Positions 1-11,380 of a stretch of 64,000 nt of DNA are shown here, in pieces. The DNA comes from Deltaproteobacteria bacterium (GTDB lineage Bacteria; JADJOY01), in contig JADJOY010000001.1 of assembly GCA_016713535.1 (NCBI GenBank), forward strand, positions 186,001 to 250,000. The letters are read 5' to 3'. How positions within the stretch are numbered: the first letter of the stretch is position 1; every line of letters starts with the position of its first letter. The position numbers and the translations under genes are program-made. A model generated the notes under the pieces. The model searched no databases and was not told the DNA's origin. It worked only from the letters and a program-made list of their open reading frames with translations.

Positions 1-777
1 GCGGTAGCCGAGCTTGTGGAACACGCTCGCGATCGCGACGTCGTTGTCGACCAGCGCTCCGTCCTCGGCGCGGCGCTTCTTCGGCACCACGAAGAGCGAG
101 ATCCCCTTGAGCCCGGGCGGCGCTCCCTCGGTGCGTGCGAGCAGCAGGTTCACCACGTTGTCCGCCCCGTCGTGGTCGGCGCACGAGATGAAGATCTTCT
201 GGCCGCGGATCCGCCACTCGCCGTTCGGTGCGGCGACCGCGAGGGTGCGCAGGTCGGCCAGCGAGGAGCCCGCCTGCGGCTCGGTCAGCGCCATCGTGCC
301 CTGCCAATCGCCACTGAACATGCGCGGCACGTAGCGCTCGACGAGCTCCGCCGATCCGAACGACACGATGAGGTGCGCGGCGCCCGCGGTCAGGGCCGGG
401 TAGACGGAGGCCGAGTAGTTGGCCGCCGCGAAGATCCCGCGCGCCGCCGCGAGCACGGTGCCCGGGAGCTGCTGGCCGCCGAGCGCGGACGGCGCGTGCG
501 CGGAGATCCAGCCGCCGCGCCCCCACTCCTGCATCACCGTGCGCACCATGGGGTGGACCTTCACGCGCCCGTCGACGAGCTCGGGCTGCTCGACGTCCAT
601 GGACTTGAACGACGGCCACAAGAGATCGGTGGCCATCTGCTCGGCGGCGTCGAGGACTCCGTCGAAGCTCGCGCGGTCGTGATCGGCGAAGTAAGGGAAG
701 CGGGTCAACGCTTCGAGGTCGAGGACCTCGTGGAGCAGGAAACGCAGGTTGCGGACATGGATGAACTTCGGCGCCAC
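1..777 (-). CDS. Acyl-CoA dehydrogenase, N-terminal part (cut by window edge)
   Basis: FAD-dependent alpha,beta-dehydrogenation of an acyl-CoA thioester is the expected reaction. 259 codons are visible and the C-terminal part lies outside the window. The reading frame shows the middle-domain signature MALTEPQAGSSLADLRT followed by GEWRIRGQKIFISCADHD, which contact FAD and substrate in this family, and ends at VFHKLGYR, typical of the large (about 600 residue, DmdC/AidB-like) acyl-CoA dehydrogenases. The start is GTG (VAPKFIHVRN) with GGAG eight bases upstream; no ATG fits. It lies 41 bases downstream of the crotonase gene on the same strand, so the two are probably co-transcribed. Substrate cannot be read from the sequence. 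Confidence 0.85.
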   Translation of the reverse strand, partial: MAPKFIHVRNLRFLLHEVLDLEALTRFPYFADHDRASFDGVLDAAEQMATDLLWPSFKSMDVEQPELVDGRVKVHPMVRTVMQEWGRGGWISAHAPSALGGQQLPGTVLAAARGIFAAANYSASVYPALTAGAAHLIVSFGSAELVERYVPRMFSGDWQGTMALTEPQAGSSLADLRTLAVAAPNGEWRIRGQKIFISCADHDGADNVVNLLLARTEGAPPGLKGISLFVVPKKRRAEDGALVDNDVAIASVFHKLGYR

Positions 778-818
778 GGCGGTCTCCGGAGGGGGCGGCG
801 AGTGCGTCGCCCGGTTGG

Positions 819-1577
819 TCAGCGGCTCGTGCTCGAGGCTACCTCGGCGATGCACATGGCCTGGTTGCGGTCCTCGAGGCGGATCGTGTCCTCGAGGGTG
901 AGGCCACCCGCGCTCAGGTCGAGCGCCTCCTTGGTGAGGCGCAGGCCGAGCGGGGACTTGCTGGCCAGGTTCTCGGCCAACGCGCGGGCCTCGGCGAGCA
1001 GGCTCTCGGGCTCGACGATCGCCTGAAGGAAGCCGATCCGCAGCGCCTCGGCCGCGGGGAGCACGTCGCCGGAGAGCAGGTAGCGCGCCGCGTTGCCGGA
1101 CCCGACGGCGCGCGTGAGCAGCCAGGACGAGCCCATGTCGGCGCCCCCGAACCCGAGGTTGATGTAGGCGGCCTGGAAGATCGCGGCGGGTGAGCCGAGC
1201 CGGATGTCGCACGCCATCGCGATCGAGAAGCCCGCGCCGATGGCGGGACCGTGGATCGCGCCGATGATCGGCTGTGGCAGGCGGCGCAGCTTGAGGATCA
1301 TCTCGGAGAACGTGCGCTGCGCGACGTACGCCTCGCGCGGAGAGTACGACGCGGCCATGATCGTCGGGTCCTTGATGTCGAGGCCGGCGCTGAAGCCGCG
1401 GCCCGCGCCAGTGAGGATCACCACCCGTGTCTCGAGGTCGCGCATGCGCGCATCGAGCCAGGTGTGGAGCTCGTCGCGCATCGCGAAGTTGATCGCGTTC
1501 AGGCTGCGCGGGCGGTTGAGCGTGAGGACACCGACGGCGCCGTGCTGCTCGTAGAGGAGGGTCTGAGAATCGTTCAT
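819..1577 (-). CDS. Enoyl-CoA hydratase/isomerase (crotonase) family protein
   Basis: 252-residue crotonase-fold protein, full length. The oxyanion-hole segments are recognisable: GRGFSAGLDIKD near residue 60 and AIHGPAIGAGFSIAMACDI near residue 105. The two glutamates used by classical enoyl-CoA hydratase are not there: the first position is Ser (GAGFS) and the second is Tyr (AAYINLG). An aspartate is kept in GGADMGSS, the place of the isomerase aspartate of dienoyl-CoA isomerase. This residue pattern also occurs in actinobacterial crotonases of unknown substrate, so isomerase or other chemistry is as likely as hydration. ATG start. The next gene downstream is the truncated acyl-CoA dehydrogenase, consistent with a shared beta-oxidation role. 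Confidence 0.85.
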   Translation of the reverse strand: MNDSQTLLYEQHGAVGVLTLNRPRSLNAINFAMRDELHTWLDARMRDLETRVVILTGAGRGFSAGLDIKDPTIMAASYSPREAYVAQRTFSEMILKLRRLPQPIIGAIHGPAIGAGFSIAMACDIRLGSPAAIFQAAYINLGFGGADMGSSWLLTRAVGSGNAARYLLSGDVLPAAEALRIGFLQAIVEPESLLAEARALAENLASKSPLGLRLTKEALDLSAGGLTLEDTIRLEDRNQAMCIAEVASSTSR

Positions 1578-1875
1578 GGAGCCTCGTTGACGACGGACAG
1601 GCCGTGGGCGGCGAGTCGGCTCGCGGCCGCATCGACGGCCGCTCGTGTGGGTGGGACGACGTCGGCACAAGGATAGAGCGTTCCGTGCAGAGCGTGCTTG
1701 GCGGCGGCCATGCCAGGCGTGCGCTCCGACGTCGCGGCCGCCCGCTCGCGGGCAGTCGAGGTCGCGACCCGGAATCGACCCTACGGGCCGCACATCGGCT
1801 GGACCGTGACGGCCATCACACCGGGATGCGAGCACCGCGCCTATCGTCGGCATCGACTCGCACCGGGAGGGAACC

Positions 1876-2658
1876 ATGGCGTTTCACGGCAAGCTCGCGC
1901 TCGTCACGGGCGCGGCGAGTGGCATGGGGCAGCTCTCGGCGTGGCGGCTCGCCGACGCGGGCGCGACGGTGGCGGCGGTCGACGTGAACGAGGAGGGGCT
2001 GGCGCGCACCGTCGCCGGGCGCGCGAACGTGCGCGCGTATCGCTGCGACCTGGCGCACCTCGAGGACGTGCGCGCGACGGTGGAGCGCATTCGCGCCGAA
2101 CTCGGTGTGATCGACCGCGTCACCCACGCGGCCGCGATCATGCCCGCGTCGCCGCTGCTCGCGATGCCGATCGAGAAGATCGAGCAAGTGATGCGGGTCA
2201 ACTACGACGGCACGCTCCACATCGCGCTCACGACCTTGCCCGAGATGGTGGCGCGCCGAGCGGGGGACCTGATCCTCTACGGCTCGCTCGCGGGCGAGGT
2301 CCCCACGCCTCACCTGGGTGCCTACAACGCGAGCAAGGCGGCGGTGAATCGGTTCGCCGAGGTGCTGATCCACGAGAGTCGGGGAAGTGGTGTGCGCATC
2401 CTGCTGGTGTGCCCGCCAATGGTGGACACGCCCCTCCTCGAGCAGGCGCAGCAAGGGTCGAACCCGCGCTCGATCCAGATCGGCATCGAGCAGGGGAGGC
2501 TCGCGAAGCCGGACGTGATCGTGACGCTCGCGGAGGAAGCGATCGAGCGCGGTGACGAGATCGTGTTTCCGACCCGCGAGGCCTCTGTGCTCCACGCCCT
2601 CCGGCGCTTCGCGCCCAGGCTCTTGTGGAAGCTGATCGAGAAGGCCGAGGCGTCCTGA
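1876..2658 (+). CDS. Short-chain dehydrogenase/reductase
   Basis: 260-residue classical SDR. The N-terminal cofactor motif is TGAASGMG, followed by Asp at the end of beta-2 (VAAVDVN), which favours NAD(H) over NADP(H). The catalytic Ser lies in LILYGSLAGEV and the active-site motif is YNASK. The C-terminus carries a hydrophobic/basic tail (FAPRLLWKLIEKAEAS), as in membrane-associated SDRs that act on lipid substrates. A strong GGGAGG Shine-Dalgarno lies five bases before the ATG. It is transcribed divergently from the crotonase gene, with 298 bases between them in which I recognise no operator. The substrate is not deducible; an alcohol/ketone of a lipid is a reasonable guess. Confidence 0.85.
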   Translation: MAFHGKLALVTGAASGMGQLSAWRLADAGATVAAVDVNEEGLARTVAGRANVRAYRCDLAHLEDVRATVERIRAELGVIDRVTHAAAIMPASPLLAMPIEKIEQVMRVNYDGTLHIALTTLPEMVARRAGDLILYGSLAGEVPTPHLGAYNASKAAVNRFAEVLIHESRGSGVRILLVCPPMVDTPLLEQAQQGSNPRSIQIGIEQGRLAKPDVIVTLAEEAIERGDEIVFPTREASVLHALRRFAPRLLWKLIEKAEAS

Positions 2659-2779
2659 TCGCCCTCCCGCGGCGAGCGTGAGGTCCGCCTGCCCGGCGCG
2701 AGCGCTCGGAGACCGTGAGTGTTTCCAAATGGGCCACCACGATTTGGATCGCCCTTGCGCCGAACGGGCTGGAGGGCAC

Positions 2780-2794
2780 GGGGCCTTTGGCCCC
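2780..2794. terminator. GC hairpin, possible bidirectional terminator
   Basis: GGGGCC-TTT-GGCCCC, a perfect 6-bp stem with a 3-base loop midway between two convergent genes. No T tract follows on either strand, so it is only terminator-like. Confidence 0.4.
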
Positions 2795-2888
2795 TGCTTC
2801 GTCGCCGCCGAAGCCGATGGGACGCCGAGACCGGTCGCTACGAATCGTGACGTTGCATACAGACCGCTCGTGGAAGCTGCGTGCAGCC

Positions 2889-2916
2889 GGCGACGAGGGA
2901 TGGAACCCCCGTCGCC
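2889..2916. repeat. Palindromic REP-like unit (variant)
   Basis: Stem GGCGACG/CGTCGCC with an inner GGG/CCC and loop ATGGAA. It resembles the units at 30444, 44378 and 56137, whose loop is (A)CGGAG, and is probably a degenerate copy. Confidence 0.4.
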
Positions 2917-2990
2917 ACGGGGTGCGGCGTAGTGTGGGAGGCACCGTCCCCTCGCGAGGCTTCGTTCGCGCCCGAGTCCTTCACCGCCTC

Positions 2991-6392
<3,402 letters not shown>

Positions 6393-6447
6393 GGATGGCT
6401 CCAGAGGGGGATCCGTCTCGCGGCCCGGCCGCCGCGGGCGGGTACCG

Positions 6448-6873
6448 CTAGGCGGCCTCGCTGGGCAGCACCAGCCCGACCTTGGCGGTCACGTGGTTGC
6501 CCCACGAGTTCTTGCCGATGACCTCGACCTCGAGCGAGCCGTCGTCGCTCTTGCTCGCGACCACTCCGGTCAGGCGCATGGTGTCGCCGGGCAGATTGGG
6601 CGCGCCGAGCTTGATCGAGACGCGCGTCAGGCGCGCATCGGGGCCCGCCCAGTCCGTGACGTAACGGCCCACCAGTCCGTTGGTGGTGAGGATGTTCATG
6701 AACACGTCGTTCAGGCCTTGGCGCCGTGCCGCGGACTTGTCGTGGTGGACCGGCGTGAAGTCGTGGGAGGCGAGCGCGCCCGCCACGATCAGCGTGGTGG
6801 TGACCTCGATCGCGAGCTCGGGTAGCGCGTCACCGACCGCGACCGCGCCGAGTCGCGGGAAAGCCGTGCTCAT
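6448..6873 (-). CDS. chsH1: MaoC-like hydratase, ChsH1-like subunit
   Basis: 141-residue single hot-dog domain. The hydratase-2 motif appears as SHDFTPVHHD (Asp38, His43), the catalytic pair that adds water to a 2-enoyl-CoA. Small MaoC proteins of this size work with a larger partner; in Mycobacterium tuberculosis ChsH1 forms a heterotetramer with ChsH2 and hydrates the unsaturated C3 steroid side chain. The MaoC-DUF35 partner is two genes upstream here. Its ATG overlaps the stop of the preceding acyl-CoA dehydrogenase (ATGA), indicating translational coupling. The stop is TAG. The domain and operon setting are seen directly; the steroid substrate is inferred from gene order. Confidence 0.82.
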   Translation of the reverse strand: MSTAFPRLGAVAVGDALPELAIEVTTTLIVAGALASHDFTPVHHDKSAARRQGLNDVFMNILTTNGLVGRYVTDWAGPDARLTRVSIKLGAPNLPGDTMRLTGVVASKSDDGSLEVEVIGKNSWGNHVTAKVGLVLPSEAA

Positions 6874-8006
6874 GGCCACACCTCCGGGCCTCGTTCGACC
6901 ATGTCGCGTCCGAGGCGCTCGAGCTGCTCGTGCGCTCCGCCGAGGCTCAGCTCGAGCGCCTTCGACCACAGGAAGTAGCGATGGATCGGGTAGTCGAGGT
7001 CGGCTCCGATCCCGCCGTGGAGGTGCTGCGCTGCGCTGGTCACGCGCGCCCCACCCTCGGCGGCCCAGAACTTGGCGACCGCGACCTCACGTGTCGCCCG
7101 CCCGTTGCGCGCCAGACGCGAGATCGCCTGCCAGGTGGTCCAGCGGATGCACTCGACGTCGATGAAGCAGTCGGCGGCGCGGTGGCTGACCGCCTGGAAC
7201 GAGCCGATCGGAACGCCGAACTGGCGGCGCTCGCGTACGTAGTCCCGGGTCAGCTCGAGGGCGCGCTCGCAGACGCCGAGGTGGACCGCGCAGGTGGCGG
7301 CGAGCGCGAGCTCGTGGAGCCAGCCCGCGGCGTCGGCGGCCGGCGCGAGGGACTCGACGAGCGCCGCGCTCCCGTCCACGCGCACCCCGGCCAGATGGAC
7401 GTCGGCGTGCAGCTCGCCGCTCGAGGTGCGCTGGCTGCGCGCGACCAGCGCCGGGTGGCTGGCCGGTACGACGAAGAGCGCGACACCGTCGTCGGTGGTG
7501 GCTGGGACCAGCACGTGCTCGGCCGCGGTGAACGCGGGTACGCCACGCTTGGCGCCGTCGAGGATCCACGACTCGCCTTCGCGCCGCGCCCGGGTCGCCG
7601 GCCTCGCGGGATCCCGCGAGGCCGCATCGACGAGGGCGGCCGTGACGATCGACGCGCCGGTCGCGAGGGGACCGAGGAGGAGGGCGCGCTGGGTCGCGTC
7701 CCCGAAGCGCGCGATCGCGGGAGCCGCGATCGCGAGCGCCGGCAACACGGGCACGGGCGCCACCGCGCGGCCGACCTCGATCGCGAGCAGCGCGAGCTCC
7801 TCGAGGCCACCGTTCGAGCCCCCGTTGGCCTCCGGCACGCCGACGCCGAGCAGCCCGGCCTCGGCGAGGGTGCTCCACAGCGCCCGATCCATCGCCACGT
7901 CGCTGGCGAGGGCGGCGCGGATCCGCGCGGGCGTCGCCTCGCGCTCGAGGATCTGGCGCGCCAGGGACTGGAGCGATTGCTGGTCGTCGGTGAGCGTGTA
8001 GTCCAC
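6870..8006 (-). CDS. chsE1: Acyl-CoA dehydrogenase subunit, ChsE1/FadE28-like
   Basis: About 378 residues. This is the more divergent of two acyl-CoA dehydrogenases in the operon: the middle domain lacks the usual TEPxAGSD signature, but the C-terminal helical domain is clear (RERRQFGVPIGSFQAVSHR, then HLHGGIGADLDYPIHRYF). In the cholesterol system ChsE1 and ChsE2 form an alpha2-beta2 enzyme with only one complete active site per heterodimer; a degenerate plus a regular subunit in one operon fits that design. The GTG at 8006 follows the upstream stop with one base between and has a GGGGG site; a GTG at 8021 is an alternative. Which subunit corresponds to ChsE1 is tentative. Confidence 0.78.
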   Translation of the reverse strand: MDYTLTDDQQSLQSLARQILEREATPARIRAALASDVAMDRALWSTLAEAGLLGVGVPEANGGSNGGLEELALLAIEVGRAVAPVPVLPALAIAAPAIARFGDATQRALLLGPLATGASIVTAALVDAASRDPARPATRARREGESWILDGAKRGVPAFTAAEHVLVPATTDDGVALFVVPASHPALVARSQRTSSGELHADVHLAGVRVDGSAALVESLAPAADAAGWLHELALAATCAVHLGVCERALELTRDYVRERRQFGVPIGSFQAVSHRAADCFIDVECIRWTTWQAISRLARNGRATREVAVAKFWAAEGGARVTSAAQHLHGGIGADLDYPIHRYFLWSKALELSLGGAHEQLERLGRDMVERGPEVWP

Positions 8007-8007
8007 G

Positions 8008-8991
8008 TCAGCCCCCGGCACTCGTCTCGCGGCGGAAGAGCGGCAGCGCCAGCTCCGGATCGACGTCCTCGATCCTCGCCTCGACGCGCATGCCGATGTG
8101 AACGTCGCCTGGTGCGACGCCGACCAGGTTGGAGATCAGCCGGGTCCCCTCGTCGAGGTCGACCAGCACTACCACGAGCGGGTACTCGTACCCGGGGACC
8201 TGGGGATGGTGCATCACCACGAAGCTGTAGACGCTGCCGCGGCCTCCGGAGGCGAGGGTGTCCCACTGCGTCGACTGGCATGCTCCGCACATCGGGCGCG
8301 GCGGATGGCGTAGCTGCCCGCAGCTCTTGCAGCGCTGGATGAGAAGCTCGCCGCACCGAAGGCCGTCCCACCACCACGCGTTGTCGTGGCCGAGGGCGGG
8401 GCGCAGGCGGCGCGGCTTGGGCGGCGCGGCGCGCTCCCGCGCCGCAGCGGGCGGCGCGGCGGGCTTGAACTTCAGGACCCGGAACGTCATCCACCCCACC
8501 TGCCCCCCGTGCTGGTCGCGGAAGGTGGTGCGGGTGTCGATGAAGTAGCCGCTGCCGAGCCCGGTCGCCTTCTCGCCCGAGATCGACTCGATCACCGTGT
8601 GGCCTGTGACGCGATCGCCGGGGCGCAGGTAGCGGTCGTAGGCCTGCTCGCAGTTGGTCGCGACGACGCCGGTGTAGCCTTGGGCGTCGAAGAGCGCGTG
8701 CAGCTCGCGCTGGCGGTTCTCGGGGTCGGCCGCGGCCCTCGACATCGAGATGCCCGGCAGCACCCACGCCTGCAACATCGCCGGCGGAGCGACCAGCCCG
8801 CCGTGGGTGCTGGCGCGCGCGGCGTCCTCGTCGAGGTAGGCGGGGTTGCGGTCGTCGAGCGCGTCGCACCACTGGCGGACCAGGGCGCCGTCCACGGGGT
8901 CGCGCCCCACCTCCGGCGGACCCGCCGCGGCGCCCACGTAGGTCGCGAGGCGGCGCTCGAGCTCCTCGCGCGTTGCTCGGGGGGAAGTCAT
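8008..8991 (-). CDS. chsH2: MaoC-like domain / DUF35 (zinc ribbon plus OB fold) fusion, ChsH2-like
   Basis: 327 residues. Residues about 15-175 form a MaoC-like FAS1-type dehydratase domain (WCDALDDRNPAYLDED, RPGDRVTGHTVIESISGEK). Residues 200-325 are DUF35: a rubredoxin-like zinc ribbon with Cys221, Cys224, Cys235 and Cys238, followed by an OB fold (GSVYSFVVMHHPQVPGYEYP). This exact two-domain build is that of ChsH2, whose MaoC half pairs with ChsH1 as hydratase and whose DUF35 half binds the Ltp2 aldolase, channelling the steroid CoA intermediate. Both partners are encoded just downstream. ATG with GAGGAGGG site, 10 bases after the preceding stop. This fusion is the strongest single marker for the igr-type identity of the operon. 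Confidence 0.87.
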   Translation of the reverse strand: MTSPRATREELERRLATYVGAAAGPPEVGRDPVDGALVRQWCDALDDRNPAYLDEDAARASTHGGLVAPPAMLQAWVLPGISMSRAAADPENRQRELHALFDAQGYTGVVATNCEQAYDRYLRPGDRVTGHTVIESISGEKATGLGSGYFIDTRTTFRDQHGGQVGWMTFRVLKFKPAAPPAAARERAAPPKPRRLRPALGHDNAWWWDGLRCGELLIQRCKSCGQLRHPPRPMCGACQSTQWDTLASGGRGSVYSFVVMHHPQVPGYEYPLVVVLVDLDEGTRLISNLVGVAPGDVHIGMRVEARIEDVDPELALPLFRRETSAGG

Positions 8992-9001
8992 GGGGCCCTC
9001 C

Positions 9002-10181
9002 TCAGCTTCGCGATCGCGGCAGCTCGAGCCCGGACCACGCTATGAGGTCGCGCTGAACCTCGTTGACGCCGCCGCCGAAGGTGAGCGTGGTGGCGCCGCG
9101 GTAGGCCTGCTCGAGCAAGCCGCCGAACAGCGCGCCGCGCTCGCCCTCGGGGATCAGGCCCGCGGCACCCGTGACCTCGAGCAGCAGCCGGTAGCACTCG
9201 GTGAAGAACTCGGTGCCCATCACCTTGAGCGCCGAGGCCTCGGCCATCCGCGGCACGCCCGCGGTCATCGACCAAGCCGAGCGCCAGTTGAGCAGCTTGA
9301 GCGCCTCGAGCTTCGCGTAGACGCGCCAGCGCGAGCTCGACCCAGGGCTGCGACGCGATCGGCCGGCCGTCCGGGCCCGCCGTGACGCGCGCCCAGCGCC
9401 ACACCTCGTCGAGCAAGCGATCGGCGAGCCCGGGCGCCGCGAGCGTGATGCGCTCGTGGTTGAGCTGCGCCGTGATGAGCTGCCAGCCCCCGTTCTCGGG
9501 GCCGACCCGGCTCGCCACCGGCACTCGCACCTCGTCGAAGAACGTGGTGTTGGTGCGCTCGCCGCCGAGGGTGTACGTGGGGGTGACCGAGAAGCCGCGG
9601 CTCGAGGTCGGCACCAGAAGGATGCTGATGCCCTTGTGTTTGGGAGCGTCGGGGTCGGTGCGCGCGGCCAGCCACACGTAGTCGGCGTCGTGGGCGTGGG
9701 TGGTGAAGACCTTCTGCCCCTGGATCACGTACTCGTCGCCGTCGCGGCGGGCCTGGGTCTTGAGCGACGCCAGGTCGGTGCCAGCGCCCGGCTCGGTGTA
9801 GCCGATCGCGAAGAAGAGGCGTCCGCGAAGGATCTCCGGGAGCAACGCCGCCTTCTGCTCGGCGCTGCCGTAGCGCATGAGCGTGGGGCCGACGGTGTTC
9901 ACCGAGATCACCGGCAGCGGCGCCCGCGCGCGGTACGTCTCGTCCCAGAAGATGAGCTGCTCCATCGCGGTGCGGCCCTGGCCGCCGTATTCGACGGGCC
10001 AGCCGATGCCGAGCCAGCCGTCGGCCCCCATCCGGCCCACGACCTCGCGGAACACCGGGCCGCCGACCTCGTGCCACTCGGCGTCGAGGGCGGCGCGTAG
10101 CTCGGGAGTGAAGAGCGCGCGGTAGTAATCGCGGAGCCTGATTCGCAGCGCGCGCTGCTCGTCGCTGAGCTCGAAGTCCAC
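9002..10181 (-). CDS. chsE2: Acyl-CoA dehydrogenase subunit, ChsE2/FadE29-like (frameshifted)
   Basis: First gene of the operon, about 393 codons. N-terminal helices, then the middle-domain signature FFAIGYTEPGAGTDLASLKT, YVIQGQKVFTTHAHDADYVW, and a C-terminal domain ending TTLTFGGGVNEVQRDLIA, the pattern of FadE29-type dehydrogenases. The frame breaks near 9322-9327: after VELALAR the expected VYAKLEALKLLNW continues in another frame (net one base extra, or two missing from a GCGCGC run). The start is GTG (VDFELSDEQ) with AGGA upstream. The gene begins 72 bases from a perfect KstR-like palindrome, so it is probably the first cistron under its control. Steroid-CoA substrate is inferred. Confidence 0.8.
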
Positions 10182-10252
10182 CAGGGATCCTGACCCGCTC
10201 CGAGACTTCGCCCGGCGCGCGGCGCTGGCGCCCCGCGCCGCGGGACGCACCG

Positions 10253-10268
10253 ATAGAACGTGTTCTAT
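10253..10268. promoter_or_regulatory. KstR-like operator 1
   Basis: ATAGAACGTGTTCTAT is a perfect 16-base palindrome. Its core fits the KstR consensus TnnAACnnGTTnnA at every fixed position. It lies 72 bases upstream of the GTG of the first operon gene, a normal repressor position. The regulator itself is not in the window. Confidence 0.75.
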
Positions 10269-10439
10269 TCCATCTTCGTCCGAGTCGCGTCGCCCGATCG
10301 TGATCGAGGTCACGCATCCGAGGAAACATTTCGAGTCTCTCCAGCCGCGCCGCCACCTTCGGGAGAGTGGAGGAGAAAATATTTCGTCGTTGCGTGAGGT
10401 TGGTCACGAGAGTCGCTTGCGGGTCTTCGATACCGTTGA

Positions 10440-10455
10440 GTAGAACATGTTCTAC
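10440..10455. promoter_or_regulatory. KstR-like operator 2
   Basis: GTAGAACATGTTCTAC is a perfect 16-base palindrome, again matching TnnAACnnGTTnnA. Centre-to-centre distance to operator 1 is 187 bases. It lies on the side of the plus-strand array, 224 bases before its first gene, and may control that direction. Confidence 0.75.
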
Positions 10456-10678
10456 TTGCCGCACCGGAGACGAGAAGCACGATGAGCGCGAGGCAGCACC
10501 TTACCCGGAGAAGCGGTCCTGCATGGCGCATGGTGGCGCTGCGGACGTCCCCGGTCCTGCGCGTGGCGCGGTCGCCGCGCAAGAGCAGCTCGGTCCCTCG
10601 ACACCCGGTTCTATCGCGGGCCGCCGCGCCGTCCGCGGCGCGCGCGCGTTCCGCCCACGTCCGCGCACGGAGCAACGG

Positions 10679-11020
10679 ATGGCATCGATAGAGAAGGCGC
10701 GCGAGTACCTGCGCGAGTCGGACTCGCACGCGCACTACTCGAGCATCGTGGAGTTCGCGCTCACGTACTTCATCGCCAAGGCGAGGAGCGAGGGAAAGGA
10801 AACGTTCGCGCAGGAGCTGGAGCAGGCGAAGGCCGAGTATCACGAGCACTTCGCCGAGGCGATCGGCATCACCGAGTACGTGCACGTGGAAACGTTCACG
10901 GACGAGGAGCTCGACAACCTCATCGTGCTCCACCAGAACCCCGCGCTGAAGAAGGCGCGGACGCTCACGGCGGAGACGATGAACCGGATCCTGCAAAAGT
11001 TCTTCGAGGCGTCGGTCTGA
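10679..11020 (+). CDS. Conserved-looking hypothetical protein, possibly DUF2059-like
   Basis: 113 residues, acidic and helical. I do not recognise the family with certainty; the C-terminal half (FTDEELDNLIVLHQNPALKKARTL in part, then MNRILQKFF) resembles the DUF2059 pattern of a helix pair with a hydrophobic FxxxP-like turn. There is no signal peptide when translation begins at ATG 10679. The frame stays open upstream to 10367, but that stretch is arginine/proline-rich junk. It is the first gene after KstR-like operator 2 and heads a plus-strand run of genes with short spacing, so it is probably part of the same transcription unit as the FAD oxidoreductases. Confidence 0.6.
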   Translation: MASIEKAREYLRESDSHAHYSSIVEFALTYFIAKARSEGKETFAQELEQAKAEYHEHFAEAIGITEYVHVETFTDEELDNLIVLHQNPALKKARTLTAETMNRILQKFFEASV

Positions 11021-11077
11021 CGGCGCCTGTCGGTCCGCGCTCGCGGTCGCGCGGCGAACGAGCGAGGTGAAGCGACG

Positions 11078-11326
11078 ATGCTGATGAGATCGACGGGGCT
11101 CGGCAAGGCGGAGCTGGTGGCGGAGATGGTGTCGCTCAAGGCGCAGGGCGACTACCTGATCATGGAGATGCAGACCACCCAACCGGTGCGCTGGAAGATC
11201 CGCGGCGCCGTGAGTCGTCAGGACATCCTGATCATCCTGAAGGCGATGCTCACGATGTCGGTGGTCTCGTTCGTCTTCCGGGTGAGGTCGTGGTTCCGTC
11301 CTGCGGTTCATCCCGGGGACTTCTGA
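11078..11326 (+). CDS. Small hypothetical protein with C-terminal hydrophobic segment
   Basis: 82 residues starting at ATG 11078 with an AGGTGAAG site. The N-terminal half is mixed alpha/beta (LVAEMVSLKAQGDYLIMEMQ), the second half has a hydrophobic stretch ILIILKAMLTMSVVSFVF (about residues 51-68) followed by a basic tail, consistent with one membrane anchor. Unrecognised family. It lies between the 113-residue protein and the first FAD oxidoreductase with gaps of about 55 bases on both sides, so it is likely co-transcribed and may anchor or modulate an array enzyme; that is speculation. Confidence 0.55.
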   Translation: MLMRSTGLGKAELVAEMVSLKAQGDYLIMEMQTTQPVRWKIRGAVSRQDILIILKAMLTMSVVSFVFRVRSWFRPAVHPGDF

Positions 11327-11380
11327 GGGGTCTCGACCCCCGTTGCGTGATCGGTTCGAGAGGAACGGAAGGAGCGGCGG

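Larger units (their letters stand above)
2659..2990. other. Intergenic region between convergent genes, with hairpins
   Basis: 332 bases without a credible gene between the SDR on the plus strand and the operon end on the minus strand. It holds a perfect 6-bp GC hairpin (2780-2794) and a longer imperfect palindrome (2889-2916); both could end transcription from either side. Short open frames here lack coding character. Confidence 0.6.
10182..10678. other. Divergent control region between the sterol-type operon and the oxidoreductase array
   Basis: About 500 bases with two palindromic operators (10253-10268 and 10440-10455). The stretch between them is comparatively AT-rich (ATATTTCG near 10378), as expected for promoters. 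A 69-codon frame starting near 10482 has skewed arginine-rich composition and no homologous look; I treat the segment after 10455 as leader sequence of the plus-strand genes. Confidence 0.6.

Noticed and set aside
10253-10455. LexA/SOS boxes as an explanation for the palindromes
   Set aside because: The Gram-positive LexA box is GAAC-N4-GTTC; these have N2 spacing, as in KstR operators.
10482-10691. Small Arg-rich frame with a possible start after KstR-like operator 2
   Set aside because: No conserved-looking segment, extreme composition, and it overlaps the better-supported gene at 10679.
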